DNA from: Pseudaestuariivita atlantica
GTDB lineage: Bacteria > Pseudomonadota > Alphaproteobacteria > Rhodobacterales > Rhodobacteraceae
Length of the DNA stretch: 64,000 nucleotides
Reading direction: 5' to 3'
Assembly: GCF_001205715.1 (NCBI RefSeq)
Contig: NZ_AQQZ01000007.1
Span: 62,001 to 126,000, forward strand
How positions within the stretch are numbered: position 1 is the first letter of the stretch; each line of letters opens with the position of its first letter. The notes under the pieces were generated by a model, which was not told where the DNA came from, did not search any database, and saw only the letters and a list, made by a program, of their open reading frames with translations. Shown one piece after another: positions 27,420 to 35,369 of the stretch. The position numbers were made by a program, and so were the translations under genes.

Positions 27420-27821
27420 TTATTTCAAGGGTCGCGCGATTCCGGCCTTGATCAGTTTCTTCAGGGGCGCGCGGTTACCGATTTCGGTGCGGAAGATCGT
27501 GAAGCGGCGCCCGTTCCGCGCCATGTGGAAATCGACCGGCTGCCTGACGCCGTCCTTGGTCAACAACCCGGCGCACATGACGAAATAGTCACCCATCGTC
27601 AGGATCCTCGGGTGGCGGTCGGTTGGGTAGTAACTGGTCGCTTCCCCCGTTTAGAGGTCGAGATGCGCGATGGCGCCGTCGATCATCTGCCGTTCAAGGT
27701 CCCGCTGCATGGACGCCTGGAGGGTCGCCTTCAATTCGGTCGTGTCCGAACTGGCGGCGGCCTCTCCGATGGGCAGGGCAAGGCAGGCTGCAAGACCGGC
27801 GGACAGGAAAAGCTTGTGCAT
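27420..27821 (-). pseudogene. Secreted small protein gene interrupted by an in-frame TAA
   Basis: A 134-codon frame starting at 27821 with a good signal peptide (MHKLFLSAGLAACLALPIG) and ending 2 bases before the kinase gene. A TAA at 27651-27653 (codon 57) interrupts it between AIAHLDL and TGEATSYYP. After the stop the frame stays coherent and protein-like (HPRILTMGDYFVMCAG, VDFHMARNGRRFTIFRTE) to a TAA at 27420-27422. It was probably a periplasmic partner of the neighbouring kinase. I do not recognise the family. The second half lacks a plausible start signal of its own. Confidence 0.72.
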
Positions 27822-28013
27822 TGCGGGACCCTTTCATCGTGTTCGTGTTGATCGCGCAAACTGGGCCAACGAGGCTTAATGCCGCGCAAATCACGACCGG
27901 CCGGTTAGCGAAGGTTTTAACGGAATATGGCGCGGCCGCGCGGCGCGTGCGGGGGTTCCATCTGCGCTTGGGGCTGGTAAACAGAAGACCGGCCGCGACT
28001 CGCGGCCATGCGT

Positions 28014-28099
28014 GCCCAAGTGGCGGAATGGTAGACGCAGGGGATTCAAAATCCCCCGCCTTTGCGGGCGTGCCGGTTCGAGTCCGGCCTTGGGTACCA
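28014..28099 (+). tRNA. tRNA-Leu (CAA)
   Basis: An 86-base class II tRNA with encoded CCA. The acceptor is GCCCAAG/CTTGGGT, the anticodon stem GGGGA/TCCCC flanks loop TTCAAAA (anticodon CAA, reading UUG), a variable arm CGCCTTTGCGGGCG follows, and the T arm is GCCGG-TTCGAGT-CCGGC. The preceding 27822-28013 region holds no gene. Confidence 0.96.
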
Positions 28100-28119
28100 C
28101 GCATCCCCCTGGTTCGCCG

Positions 28120-29616
28120 CTAAAGCGGCAGTAGCATCAGCGTGATGATGGGGAAGGCGAACAGGATCGCGACGCGGATCAGGTCCGTCGCGACGAAATA
28201 GATCACCGCCTTGTATGTCTCGACCATCGGCGTGGACCGGTCCATCGCGTTGATGACGAAGAGGTTCATGCCGACGGGTGGCGTGATCAGGCCGACCTCG
28301 ACCACGATCAGGACGAGGATGCCGAACCAGATCGCCGTCTGTTCGACGTTCACGCGGGAAAGTGCGCCCTTGGTCACGCCCCTCAGCCCCAGTTCCCGCG
28401 TGATCTCGCGCGGGAGTTCCTGACCTGCCGCCAGCAGCGATCGGGCCTCTTCCAGCACGGTGGAGGGCAGTTCGGCACCGCTGGCAACCAGCGCGGCGAG
28501 CCGCGAGGATTGCAGGTCGACCATGGATACGAGGCCGAAATCCAGTTCCTGCACGATGGGCCAGAAGATCGGGATGGTCAGCAGGATCATCGACAGGCTG
28601 TCCATCAGGCAGCCCAGCAGCAGGTAGAAGACGAGGATGATCGCGATGATGACCCACGGGCTGAGCCCGCTTTCGCCGACCCATCCTGCCGCCTCCTGCG
28701 GCAACTGGGTCAGCGCGAGGAAGCCGTTGTAATAGGCCGCGCCCAGCACGATGAAGAAGATCATGGCGGTCGACTTTGCCGTCACCACGAAGCTTTCGGC
28801 GAGCGTCACTCGGGTCAGCCCGCCGGCGGCCCATGCGATCACCCCGGTGCCAAGCGCGCCGACGGCGGCGCCTTCGGTCGGGGTGAACCAGCCAAGGTAG
28901 ATGCCGCCCACGACCAGCAGGAACACGATCAGCACCGGCCAGACATCCAGCAACGCGCGGAACCGCGCGACGTAGGGCAGGCGCGGGCGCGTCCCGGCAG
29001 AGCCGGGGTTCAGCCGCACGTAGACCGAGATCGCCAGCATGTAGCCAAGGGCGGCAAGGATGCCGGGGATGAAGGCGGCGAGGAACAGCTTGGCGATGTT
29101 CTGCTCGGTCAGGATGGCATAGATCACGAGGATGACGGAGGGCGGGATCAGGATGCCTAAGGTTCCGCCCGCCGCCAGTGTCGCGGTCGAAAAGCCGCCC
29201 GAATAGCCGTACCGCTTCAGTTCGGGCAGGGCGACGCGGCTCATCGTGGCGGCGGTCGCAAGCGACGACCCGCAGATCGCGCCGAACCCCGCGCAGGCCC
29301 CGACCGAGGCCATGGCGACCCCGCCCTTGCGGTGACCGAGCCAGCCCTCTGCGGCGCGGAACAGCGCCTGGCTCATCCCGCCCAGCGTCGCGAAATGGCC
29401 CATCAGCAGGAACATCGGCACGATGGACAGCGAGTAGTTGGAAAAGGTCGTGAAGGTTTCGGACTTGAGGCGCGCAAACGGGATCGTCGTCTCCCCCGTC
29501 ACGATCACGAGGCCGACAAGCCCCGTCAGGAACATCGCCAGCCCGATGGGCACGCGCAGGAAGATCAGGGTCAGAAGCGCCGGGAAGGACAGAACCCCGA
29601 TGGCAAGATCGCTCAA
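28120..29616 (-). CDS. dctM: TRAP transporter large permease (DctM type) with an internal insertion
   Basis: A 498-residue membrane protein, about 65 residues longer than usual DctM. Family motifs are GFGAICGSSLATAATMSRVALPEL (cited as CGSSLATAATMSRVALPEL), GGTLGILIPPSVILVIYA, GWFTPTEGAAVG, and LITPPVGMNLFVIN. The extra segment lies at about residues 365-427, just before the last conserved block, and is soluble and helical (VLEEARSLLAAGQELPREI). The start is a TTG overlapping the dctQ stop (TTGA), confirmed because no other start fits the conserved N-terminus. Last gene of dctPQM; the substrate is probably a carboxylate. Confidence 0.92.
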   Translation of the reverse strand: MSDLAIGVLSFPALLTLIFLRVPIGLAMFLTGLVGLVIVTGETTIPFARLKSETFTTFSNYSLSIVPMFLLMGHFATLGGMSQALFRAAEGWLGHRKGGVAMASVGACAGFGAICGSSLATAATMSRVALPELKRYGYSGGFSTATLAAGGTLGILIPPSVILVIYAILTEQNIAKLFLAAFIPGILAALGYMLAISVYVRLNPGSAGTRPRLPYVARFRALLDVWPVLIVFLLVVGGIYLGWFTPTEGAAVGALGTGVIAWAAGGLTRVTLAESFVVTAKSTAMIFFIVLGAAYYNGFLALTQLPQEAAGWVGESGLSPWVIIAIILVFYLLLGCLMDSLSMILLTIPIFWPIVQELDFGLVSMVDLQSSRLAALVASGAELPSTVLEEARSLLAAGQELPREITRELGLRGVTKGALSRVNVEQTAIWFGILVLIVVEVGLITPPVGMNLFVINAMDRSTPMVETYKAVIYFVATDLIRVAILFAFPIITLMLLPL

Positions 29617-30197
29617 GGCGCGTCTCCTGCATTGTCGGGCAGGATCGCGCGGCCCTCGACCGCCTCGCGCGCGCGCATCACGGCGACGTAGACGCCGACC
29701 AGCGCCGCGACGCCCGCCGCGGCCACGCTGGCGGCATAGGACCACCAGACCGGGAATTCGAGCAGGAAAGTCGTCTGGCCAGAGCGGAATTTCGACAGCA
29801 TCCCGGACCAGAGCTGCACCGCGATCAGGATAAGGACGGCGGCGAAGACGGCCTCGGTCACGGCGCGCAGCGCGCGGTTGGCGCCTGCGGGCAGCCGTTC
29901 GGTGAAAATGTCGACCGAGGCATGGGCGGCGTGCAGCTGGCAGATCGGCAGGAAGGCGAAGATGGCAAAGGCCATGCCGGCCTCGACGATTTCGAAATCG
30001 CCGTTGATCGGGCCGATACCCGTTGCCAGCAGCGCCGAGGCGAGGCCCGGCAGCGTCTGCTGCATCCAGTCGCCGTGCAGGATGGTGTTGATCGCGCGCC
30101 CCGCGACCGACGCGCAGGTGAGCACGATCAGCGCGGACAGGACCGCACCGCCCAGAAGCGCGAACATGCGCGCCAGCCTGTCGATTGCCTGATGCAT
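29613..30197 (-). CDS. dctQ: TRAP transporter small permease (DctQ type)
   Basis: A 194-residue protein with four membrane helices (about 12-35, 70-90, 115-135 and 150-172), the usual DctQ topology, and the DIFTERLP segment after the second helix. It ends in TGA overlapped by the dctM TTG. It lies between dctP and dctM, with a 99-base GC-rich gap to dctP. The loop between helices 1 and 2 is longer than in many DctQ proteins. Confidence 0.88.
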   Translation of the reverse strand: MHQAIDRLARMFALLGGAVLSALIVLTCASVAGRAINTILHGDWMQQTLPGLASALLATGIGPINGDFEIVEAGMAFAIFAFLPICQLHAAHASVDIFTERLPAGANRALRAVTEAVFAAVLILIAVQLWSGMLSKFRSGQTTFLLEFPVWWSYAASVAAAGVAALVGVYVAVMRAREAVEGRAILPDNAGDAP

Positions 30198-30296
30198 CCT
30201 GCCTTGACCGTTGGGGCGGGGCGGACCTGTCGGCCCGTCCCGCGGATCGTGTTGCGGGGGCAGGCGGGCAGGGTCACCCGCCCGCGCCCCGGCGCG

Positions 30297-31340
30297 TCAC
30301 ATCTTGGACATCGCGCCCTTGCATTCGCCGCCCATCAGCGCGCGGGCCTCGTCGATGCGAGCCTGACCGTCGATGCCGTCATCGGCCACGTCGGCGATCC
30401 AGCTGTCATAGATGGGCGCGACCAGTTCCTGCCATTCCGAGGTGTCGGAGATCGTCGTGATCTCGTTCCCGGCCTCTTCGGCGATGGCGCGCGCGGGCGC
30501 GTCCATGTCCTGCATCACGCCGCCCGCGAAGATCGAGAAGTCGAGCCCCGAATTGGAGTCGATCGCGGCCTTCTGCGCGTCGCTCAGCCCTTCATAGACG
30601 CCCTTGTTCATCGCCAGCACGAAGGTCAGCGTGTAAAGCGCGTTGCCCTCGAACTCGGTGTGAAACTCGACCAGTTCGGGGATCTTCAGCGCGGGCGTGA
30701 CTTCCCACGGGATCGTGGTGCCGTCGATCACACCTTTGGACAGGGCTTCGGGGATCGCGGGCACGGGCATGCCGACGGGCGTGGCGCCGGCCACGGTCAG
30801 AAGCTCGTTCACAAGCCGCGACCCGCCGCGGATCTTCATACCCTGCAGGTCGGCAGGCGTCTCCACCGGGTCGGCGGTGTGCAGCATGCCGGGGCCGTGC
30901 ACCCACGTGCCGAGAATCTTCAGATCGGCGAATTCGCCATTCTCCATGTGCTCGGTGAACATCTTCCAGTAGGCGCAGGACGCGTCACGCGCATCGGCCA
31001 CCATGAAGGGCAGTTCGAACACCTCGGTCGACGGGTAGCGACCGGGGGTGTAGCCCACCACCGTCCACACGATGTCGGCCACGCCGTCGATCGCCTGGTC
31101 CATCAGTTCCGGCGGCACGCCGCCCAGTTGCATGGACGGGAAACGGTCGATCTTGATCGCGCCGTCGGACGAGGCTTCGACCTTGTCGGCCCAGACGTCG
31201 AGAATCTTGCTGGGCACGTTGGCCTGCGGCGGCAGGAACTGGTGCAGCTTCAGCGTGACGTCCTGTGCGGCGGCGCCGGTGGCAAGGCCCGCGGCCAGTA
31301 CCGCGCCCGCAAGACCGCAGATGCGCTGTTTCGGTGTCAT
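30297..31340 (-). CDS. dctP: TRAP transporter solute-binding protein (DctP type)
   Basis: A 347-residue periplasmic protein with a signal peptide cleaved near AAAQD (residue 25). The binding fold is indicated by LKLHQFLPPQANVP, DRFPSMQLGGVPPEL, the conserved Arg in KIRGGSRLVNELL, and VIDGTTIPWEVTPALK. The ligand is not determinable; the Arg implies a carboxylate. It heads the dctPQM operon. The DctB/DctD-like pair 6-10 kb away may control it, but no operator was identified. Confidence 0.92.
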   Translation of the reverse strand: MTPKQRICGLAGAVLAAGLATGAAAQDVTLKLHQFLPPQANVPSKILDVWADKVEASSDGAIKIDRFPSMQLGGVPPELMDQAIDGVADIVWTVVGYTPGRYPSTEVFELPFMVADARDASCAYWKMFTEHMENGEFADLKILGTWVHGPGMLHTADPVETPADLQGMKIRGGSRLVNELLTVAGATPVGMPVPAIPEALSKGVIDGTTIPWEVTPALKIPELVEFHTEFEGNALYTLTFVLAMNKGVYEGLSDAQKAAIDSNSGLDFSIFAGGVMQDMDAPARAIAEEAGNEITTISDTSEWQELVAPIYDSWIADVADDGIDGQARIDEARALMGGECKGAMSKM

Positions 31341-31481
31341 GGATAAGTCCTCCCATTTCCGTATGACCCGGATGCCGTGCGGCAGGGCGGGTCATGTCGT
31401 GACAGGGTCCCAGAATTCACACCCGCCGGGGAATGTCACTGTGTTTTTTCGTGAAAACTCCCGTCGCGGGCGGACGGGCGG

Positions 31482-32534
31482 TCACTCGGCCGGGGCAAAG
31501 CCCGAGATCAGCTGCCGCAATCCAAGCGCCGCGCCGATGAAGATCGCCGCGAAGGTGACGGGCGCGCTGAAGGCGAGCACGGAAAAGGCGGAAATGCCCT
31601 GACCGACGCTGCATCCCACGGCAAGGATCGCGCCCGGACCCATCAGCGCCGCGCCAAAAAGCTGGCGGCGCAATTCGCGCGGGTCCTCGCAGGCCTCCCA
31701 CCGGAAATGCCCCTTGGAATAGGAGCCGAGCGTCGCGCCGATCACCACGCCCAGCACCGATCCGACGCTGAAGGACAGGGCGTTGCCCGATGCCGTCATG
31801 CCGTAGAAAATCGTGTCGCCGATGGGCGCGGCGAAGGTGTGGGTTTCGATCGGCTCCGCCTCGAACCCGGTGACTGCGACCCAGTAGGTGCCGACCCAGC
31901 CCGACACGATGGCCAGCCCCACGACGACACCCCAGAAGATCTGCCCCCGCGCGCGGCGCATCTCGGCGCTCGACAGCGCCAGCGCAATCAGCACTCCGCC
32001 AAAAACCAGCCCGGTCACAAGCGGTGAAATTCCAGCAGTGTCAAGAAGTTGGGAGAAGCCCTGCGGTGTCGAAGCGTCCATCTCGACCGAGAACAGCCAG
32101 ACACGGGCATGGGCCAGCGGCCCCGACATCACGAAATAGGCCGACAGCCCCATCACCAGCACGATCACGAAGGATCGCAGGTCGCCACCGCCCAGTCGCG
32201 CCAGCGCGCCGTAGCCGCAATTGCCGCTCAGCGCCATGCCATAGCCGAACATCAGCCCGCCGACGATAGACCCGAGCGGGTTCCAGACGCGGTCGAGATA
32301 CGCCGCCTCGCCAAGGTCGAAATGACCGGTCGACAGCGCGACATGCACGCCGATGATCGACACGCCGATGGCGATCGCCCACATCCGCATGCGCCGGTCA
32401 TCGGCCCCGTAAAGAACGTCCTCGATGGCGCCAAGGGTGCAGAAACGCCCGATGCGCGCGGCAAGGCCCAGGGCGATGCCACCCAACAATCCGATCAAAG
32501 CCGTGGTGTTGGCTTCTCCCAGCGTTTCCAGCAT
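31482..32534 (-). CDS. soxT: YeeE/YedE-family sulfur transporter (SoxT-like)
   Basis: A 350-residue membrane protein with about ten helices, related to the thiosulfate transporter YeeE/TsuA. Conserved cysteine motifs are GRFCTLGA near residue 30, SGNCGYGALARLGGGDLRS near 105, and AVGCSVGQGISAFSVLA near 310. It follows soxR on the same strand after 38 bases, matching the soxS-soxR-soxT order of other alphaproteobacterial sox loci. It probably imports thiosulfate or another sulfur compound, perhaps as a signal for SoxR. Substrate unproven. Confidence 0.9.
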   Translation of the reverse strand: MLETLGEANTTALIGLLGGIALGLAARIGRFCTLGAIEDVLYGADDRRMRMWAIAIGVSIIGVHVALSTGHFDLGEAAYLDRVWNPLGSIVGGLMFGYGMALSGNCGYGALARLGGGDLRSFVIVLVMGLSAYFVMSGPLAHARVWLFSVEMDASTPQGFSQLLDTAGISPLVTGLVFGGVLIALALSSAEMRRARGQIFWGVVVGLAIVSGWVGTYWVAVTGFEAEPIETHTFAAPIGDTIFYGMTASGNALSFSVGSVLGVVIGATLGSYSKGHFRWEACEDPRELRRQLFGAALMGPGAILAVGCSVGQGISAFSVLAFSAPVTFAAIFIGAALGLRQLISGFAPAE

Positions 32535-32572
32535 TGGCTTCCTCCCGCACCGAACGCTGGCGAGGCGTCCGG

Positions 32573-32956
32573 TCAGTCTTCCCTGCAGAACAGGTCGTAG
32601 ACCACTTCCATGATTTGCCGGGGCCGGTCGTCTGTCAAGCTGTAGTAGATCGCCTTGCCGTCGCGGCGGGGCGTGACCAGCCCTTCGAGCCGCAGGCGGG
32701 ACAGTTGCTGCGACACCGCCGCCTGGCGGGCGGACAGAAGCTCTTCAAGCTCGGTCACCGACTTCTCGCCCGAGGCGAGGTGGCACAGGATCATCAGCCG
32801 CCCTTCATGGCTGATCGCCTTGAGGAAGTTGGACGCGCGCTGCGCGTTTTCCATCATCCGCTCCATGTCCTCGGGGCAGGTGTCCTTGTCGAACACGGGC
32901 AGGCGGGACGGTGCGGTATGCGCGTTGTCGGCTTCGAGTGTCATGGGCGTGCTCAT
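32573..32956 (-). CDS. soxR: SoxR, ArsR-family repressor of the sox genes
   Basis: A 127-residue winged-helix regulator. The HTH is TELEELLSARQAAVSQQLSRLR (cited as LLSARQAAVSQQLSRLR) with the wing RRDGKAIYYSL. Cysteines occur in DTCPEDME, LCHLASGEK and LFCRED; sulfur-responsive relatives (SqrR, BigR) sense persulfides through a cysteine pair. It lies between soxS and soxT in one operon. Four ATTC-N8-GAAT-like sites in this window are its likely operators, including one upstream of soxS, so it should repress itself. Confidence 0.92.
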   Translation of the reverse strand: MSTPMTLEADNAHTAPSRLPVFDKDTCPEDMERMMENAQRASNFLKAISHEGRLMILCHLASGEKSVTELEELLSARQAAVSQQLSRLRLEGLVTPRRDGKAIYYSLTDDRPRQIMEVVYDLFCRED

Positions 32957-32962
32957 AGGGGA

Positions 32963-33331
32963 TTAACTCGCCTCTTCCAAGGGGATGCCTGCGCGCTGGA
33001 ACATGACCGTCAGCAGGCCCCAGAAAAAGTCCTCGCCCGGATAGCCTTCGATCCGGCCCAGTTCTTTGCCGTCCTCCACGAGGATGAAGGTGGGCGTGTA
33101 TTGCACCCGCCGTTCGAAGACGACATCGGGCGTTTCGCTGTGCAGGTCATAGCGGCGCAGGGGCGCCGTGCGGCCCTCGACGGTCTTGGGATAGATCGGG
33201 GCGATCTCCTCGTTCCACTTCTCGCACCAGTAACAGCCGTGCTCCTCGGCCATCAGGAGGTACGGTTCGGCGTGGGCTGCAAATGGCAGCACCGCGATCA
33301 GGGCCACGGCACCCGCTTTCAGCATCCGCAT
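32963..33331 (-). CDS. soxS: SoxS, periplasmic thioredoxin-fold protein
   Basis: A 122-residue secreted thioredoxin-like protein. The signal peptide ends at AHAEP and the redox motif CYWC lies in EHGCYWCEKWNEEI; the cis-Pro is in VQYTPTFIL. SoxS reductively reactivates SoxY in Paracoccus. I start at 33331 (GGATGG upstream at good spacing) rather than the ATG at 33340. It is divergent from soxV across an 80-base promoter/operator region and is followed after 6 bases by soxR. Confidence 0.92.
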   Translation of the reverse strand: MRMLKAGAVALIAVLPFAAHAEPYLLMAEEHGCYWCEKWNEEIAPIYPKTVEGRTAPLRRYDLHSETPDVVFERRVQYTPTFILVEDGKELGRIEGYPGEDFFWGLLTVMFQRAGIPLEEAS

Positions 33332-33343
33332 TTGGACCATCCG

Positions 33344-33371
33344 TTGACGCTCTGCTTCACTTTGTCATAAT
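33344..33371 (+). promoter_or_regulatory. Putative soxV promoter
   Basis: TTGACG (33344-33349) and CATAAT (33366-33371) are separated by 16 bases, about 40 bases upstream of the soxV ATG. Its -10 overlaps the -10 of the opposing soxS promoter, and the SoxR-like operator covers the expected transcription start. Confidence 0.6.
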
Positions 33372-33391
33372 CTAATTTTTGAATATCTCAA
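33364..33391 (-). promoter_or_regulatory. Putative soxS-soxR-soxT promoter
   Basis: On the minus strand, TTGAGA (33391-33386) and TATGAC (33369-33364) have a 16-base spacer. The operator at 33369-33384 fills almost exactly the space between them, the position expected for repression. Confidence 0.6.
33369..33384. promoter_or_regulatory. SoxR-type operator, soxS/soxV (one mismatch)
   Basis: AATC-N8-GAAT, one base from the ATTC-N8-GAAT pattern known for the related SqrR/BigR regulators and seen perfectly at soxX and the MBL operon. A soxS-soxV intergenic SoxR site has been described in Pseudaminobacter. Confidence 0.6.
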
Positions 33392-33410
33392 GACAAGGGC
33401 GCTCCCGAAA

Positions 33411-34151
33411 ATGTTCGATGTCACGTTTTTCGGCGCATTTATCGCGGGTCTGCTGTCTTTTCTGTCACCCTGCGTCCTGCCAATCGTGCCGTTCTACCTC
33501 AGCTACCTCGCGGGCGTCGGCATGAACCAGATCTCTGCCGGGGCCGAGGTGTCGGCGGCCGTGCGCCTGCGCGCGTTCCTCGCGGCCTGCTGTTTCGCGC
33601 TGGGCGTGATCACCGTCTTCGTCGGCCTTGGCGCCACCGCCACCGTCTTTGGCGGGTTGGTGCGCGAGTATTTCGACGTGCTGCGCTGGGTCGCGGCGGC
33701 GATCATCATCGCGATGGGTTTGCACTTCCTCGGGGTGGTCCGCATCGGGTTTCTGTACCGCCAGTTCCGTGCCGATGCGGGCGAGACCTCGAATGTCGGG
33801 CTTCTGGGGGCCTATGTCATCGGGTTCGCCTTTGCCTTCGGCTGGACGCCCTGCGTGGGCCCGGTGCTGGCCGCGATCCTGTTCACCGCCGCCGGGCAGG
33901 ACAGCGCGGGGCAGGGCGCGATGCTGCTTTTCACCTACGGGCTGGGCATGACCCTGCCGTTCATCGCCGCCGCGCTGTTCATCGGCCCCTTCATGTCGTG
34001 GATGGCCCGTTTTCGCCGCTACCTTGGCCTGGTCGAGAAGCTGATGGGCGTCCTGCTGATCGTCTTCGGCATCCTGATCGCCACCAATTCCGTCAACATC
34101 ATCGCCCAATGGATGCTCGAGACGTTTCCCGTCTTCAGCGCCATCGGCTGA
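33411..34151 (+). CDS. soxV: SoxV, CcdA-type thiol reductant transporter
   Basis: A 246-residue membrane protein with six helices, of the CcdA/DsbD-beta type. The two redox cysteines lie in FLSPCVLPIVPF (helix 1) and FAFGWTPCVGPVLAA (helix 4). SoxV carries electrons across the inner membrane to SoxW and SoxS to keep the Sox system active. It heads a soxV-soxW operon divergent from soxS. Confidence 0.94.
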   Translation: MFDVTFFGAFIAGLLSFLSPCVLPIVPFYLSYLAGVGMNQISAGAEVSAAVRLRAFLAACCFALGVITVFVGLGATATVFGGLVREYFDVLRWVAAAIIIAMGLHFLGVVRIGFLYRQFRADAGETSNVGLLGAYVIGFAFAFGWTPCVGPVLAAILFTAAGQDSAGQGAMLLFTYGLGMTLPFIAAALFIGPFMSWMARFRRYLGLVEKLMGVLLIVFGILIATNSVNIIAQWMLETFPVFSAIG

Positions 34152-34168
34152 CAAGGAAGGAGATTGCC

Positions 34169-34729
34169 ATGAAACGCGTGCTGACAATCCTGTTCGCCGC
34201 CCTTTTTGCCTCGACGGCGCTTGCCGCCGAGATGGGGGATGACGGGCTCTACAAGACGGCGTGGATGCGCGACACGTTCAAGGACCTCGGCGAGGACCTT
34301 GCCGAGGCGAACGACGAGGGCAAGCGCCTGATGCTGATCATCGAACAGCGGGGCTGCATCTATTGCAAGAAGATGCACGAGGAGGTCTTCGTCATTCCCG
34401 AGATCGAACAGTTCATCGAAGACAACTTCTTCGTCGTCCAGATCAACATGTTCGGCGATGTCGAGGTCACCGATTTCGACGGGGAGGCGATGCCCGAGAA
34501 GGACATGGTCAAACGCTGGGGTGCGCTGTTCACGCCGAGCATCTATTTCCTGCCCGAAGAGGTGGAGGAAGGCCAGACCGCCGCGCAGGCCGCGGTCGCC
34601 ATGATGCCGGGGGCCTTCGGGCCGGGCACCACGCTCAACATGATGCGCTGGGTGGTCGAAAAGGGTTACGAGACGGACGAGCCGTTCCAGAAGTACCACG
34701 CGCGCCGGATCGAGGAAGACAATGGCTGA
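34169..34729 (+). CDS. soxW: SoxW, periplasmic thioredoxin
   Basis: A 186-residue secreted thioredoxin-fold protein with signal peptide MKRVLTILFAALFASTALA and the motif CIYC in EQRGCIYCKKMHEEVF. The cis-Pro is in LFTPSIYFL. It receives electrons from SoxV. A strong ribosome site (AAGGAAGGAG) precedes the ATG, 17 bases after soxV. It is convergent with the small membrane gene at 34760-35068. Confidence 0.93.
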   Translation: MKRVLTILFAALFASTALAAEMGDDGLYKTAWMRDTFKDLGEDLAEANDEGKRLMLIIEQRGCIYCKKMHEEVFVIPEIEQFIEDNFFVVQINMFGDVEVTDFDGEAMPEKDMVKRWGALFTPSIYFLPEEVEEGQTAAQAAVAMMPGAFGPGTTLNMMRWVVEKGYETDEPFQKYHARRIEEDNG

Positions 34730-34759
34730 CCGTCCGGTGCGGGCAGGGCGGTTCCGGCT

Positions 34760-35068
34760 CTAATCGTCCCGTTCTTCGTCGTCGCCTTGGCCACGCGTCC
34801 GCGTCGGTTGGGAGCACTCCCACAGGTCATCGTCCGCATCGGCGTCCCGGACCTTTTGGCGCAGCGCGGCCCACCAGCCGCTGTCGTCGCTGGCAAGAAG
34901 CGGGGCGATGGACAGGACGATCCCGATCAGCGCCAGCGCGACAAGCGCGAATTCCACGGCGCCGCTCTGCACGAACTGCACCGCGATGACGCTGCCGATG
35001 GTCATCACCATGCCGACATGGATCATGCGCGACTGGACAGCGGTGAGTTTTTGAACCTTGGGCATCAT
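34760..35068 (-). CDS. Small two-helix membrane protein inside the sox cluster, unknown
   Basis: A 102-residue protein on the strand opposite to the surrounding sox genes. It starts with paired ATG codons at 35068 after CAGGAAACG, has two adjacent hydrophobic stretches (about 18-40 and 42-60, VEFALVALALIGIVLSIAP), then a charged tail with SGWWAALRQKVRDADADDD and an acidic C-terminus. No family recognised. It lies between soxW and soxX, where other sox clusters usually have no gene. The frame extends further upstream, but that part is repetitive and unlikely to be translated. Confidence 0.6.
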   Translation of the reverse strand: MMPKVQKLTAVQSRMIHVGMVMTIGSVIAVQFVQSGAVEFALVALALIGIVLSIAPLLASDDSGWWAALRQKVRDADADDDLWECSQPTRTRGQGDDEERDD

Positions 35069-35275
35069 GCGTTTCCTGAACCGTTTCACTCGTTGCACGC
35101 TTGGTCTGGCCGCAAAATGTGCCCTTTCTGGGGAAGAACGAAGGATTATGCCGCCCCGTGCGCGGGGATTGCCCGACCGGCAGGGCGACGGAGCACCTGC
35201 GACAGTCACCGCCCCGTGCGGGAATTCCGGGGCCAGACCCCCCCGGCGCCCGCGCAACACCCGGAACAGATACAA

Positions 35276-35295
35276 AAATTCACTTAGTTGAATTT
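35276..35295. promoter_or_regulatory. SoxR-type operator upstream of soxX (perfect)
   Basis: A perfect inverted repeat AAATTCA-N6-TGAATTT containing ATTC-N8-GAAT (35278-35293), about 75 bases before soxX, in the otherwise empty 301-base region 35069-35369. It corresponds to the soxW-soxX site described for SoxR in Pseudaminobacter. No convincing -35/-10 pair was found near it. Confidence 0.75.
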
Positions 35296-35369
35296 GATGT
35301 TGCGTCACGCGAACCGTGTGCCGTAGGGTACCGGGAAAACAAGAACCGGAATCGTCACAGGGAGGATGC

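Noticed and set aside
25639-27588. Plus-strand 649-codon frame
   Set aside because: Antisense to the decayed kinase locus; composition is typical of GC-rich shadows. The minus strand carries recognisable kinase and receiver motifs.
35294-35330. Promoter of soxX downstream of the operator (TTGATG region)
   Set aside because: No acceptable -10 at 16-18 bases from any -35 candidate, so no promoter is called.
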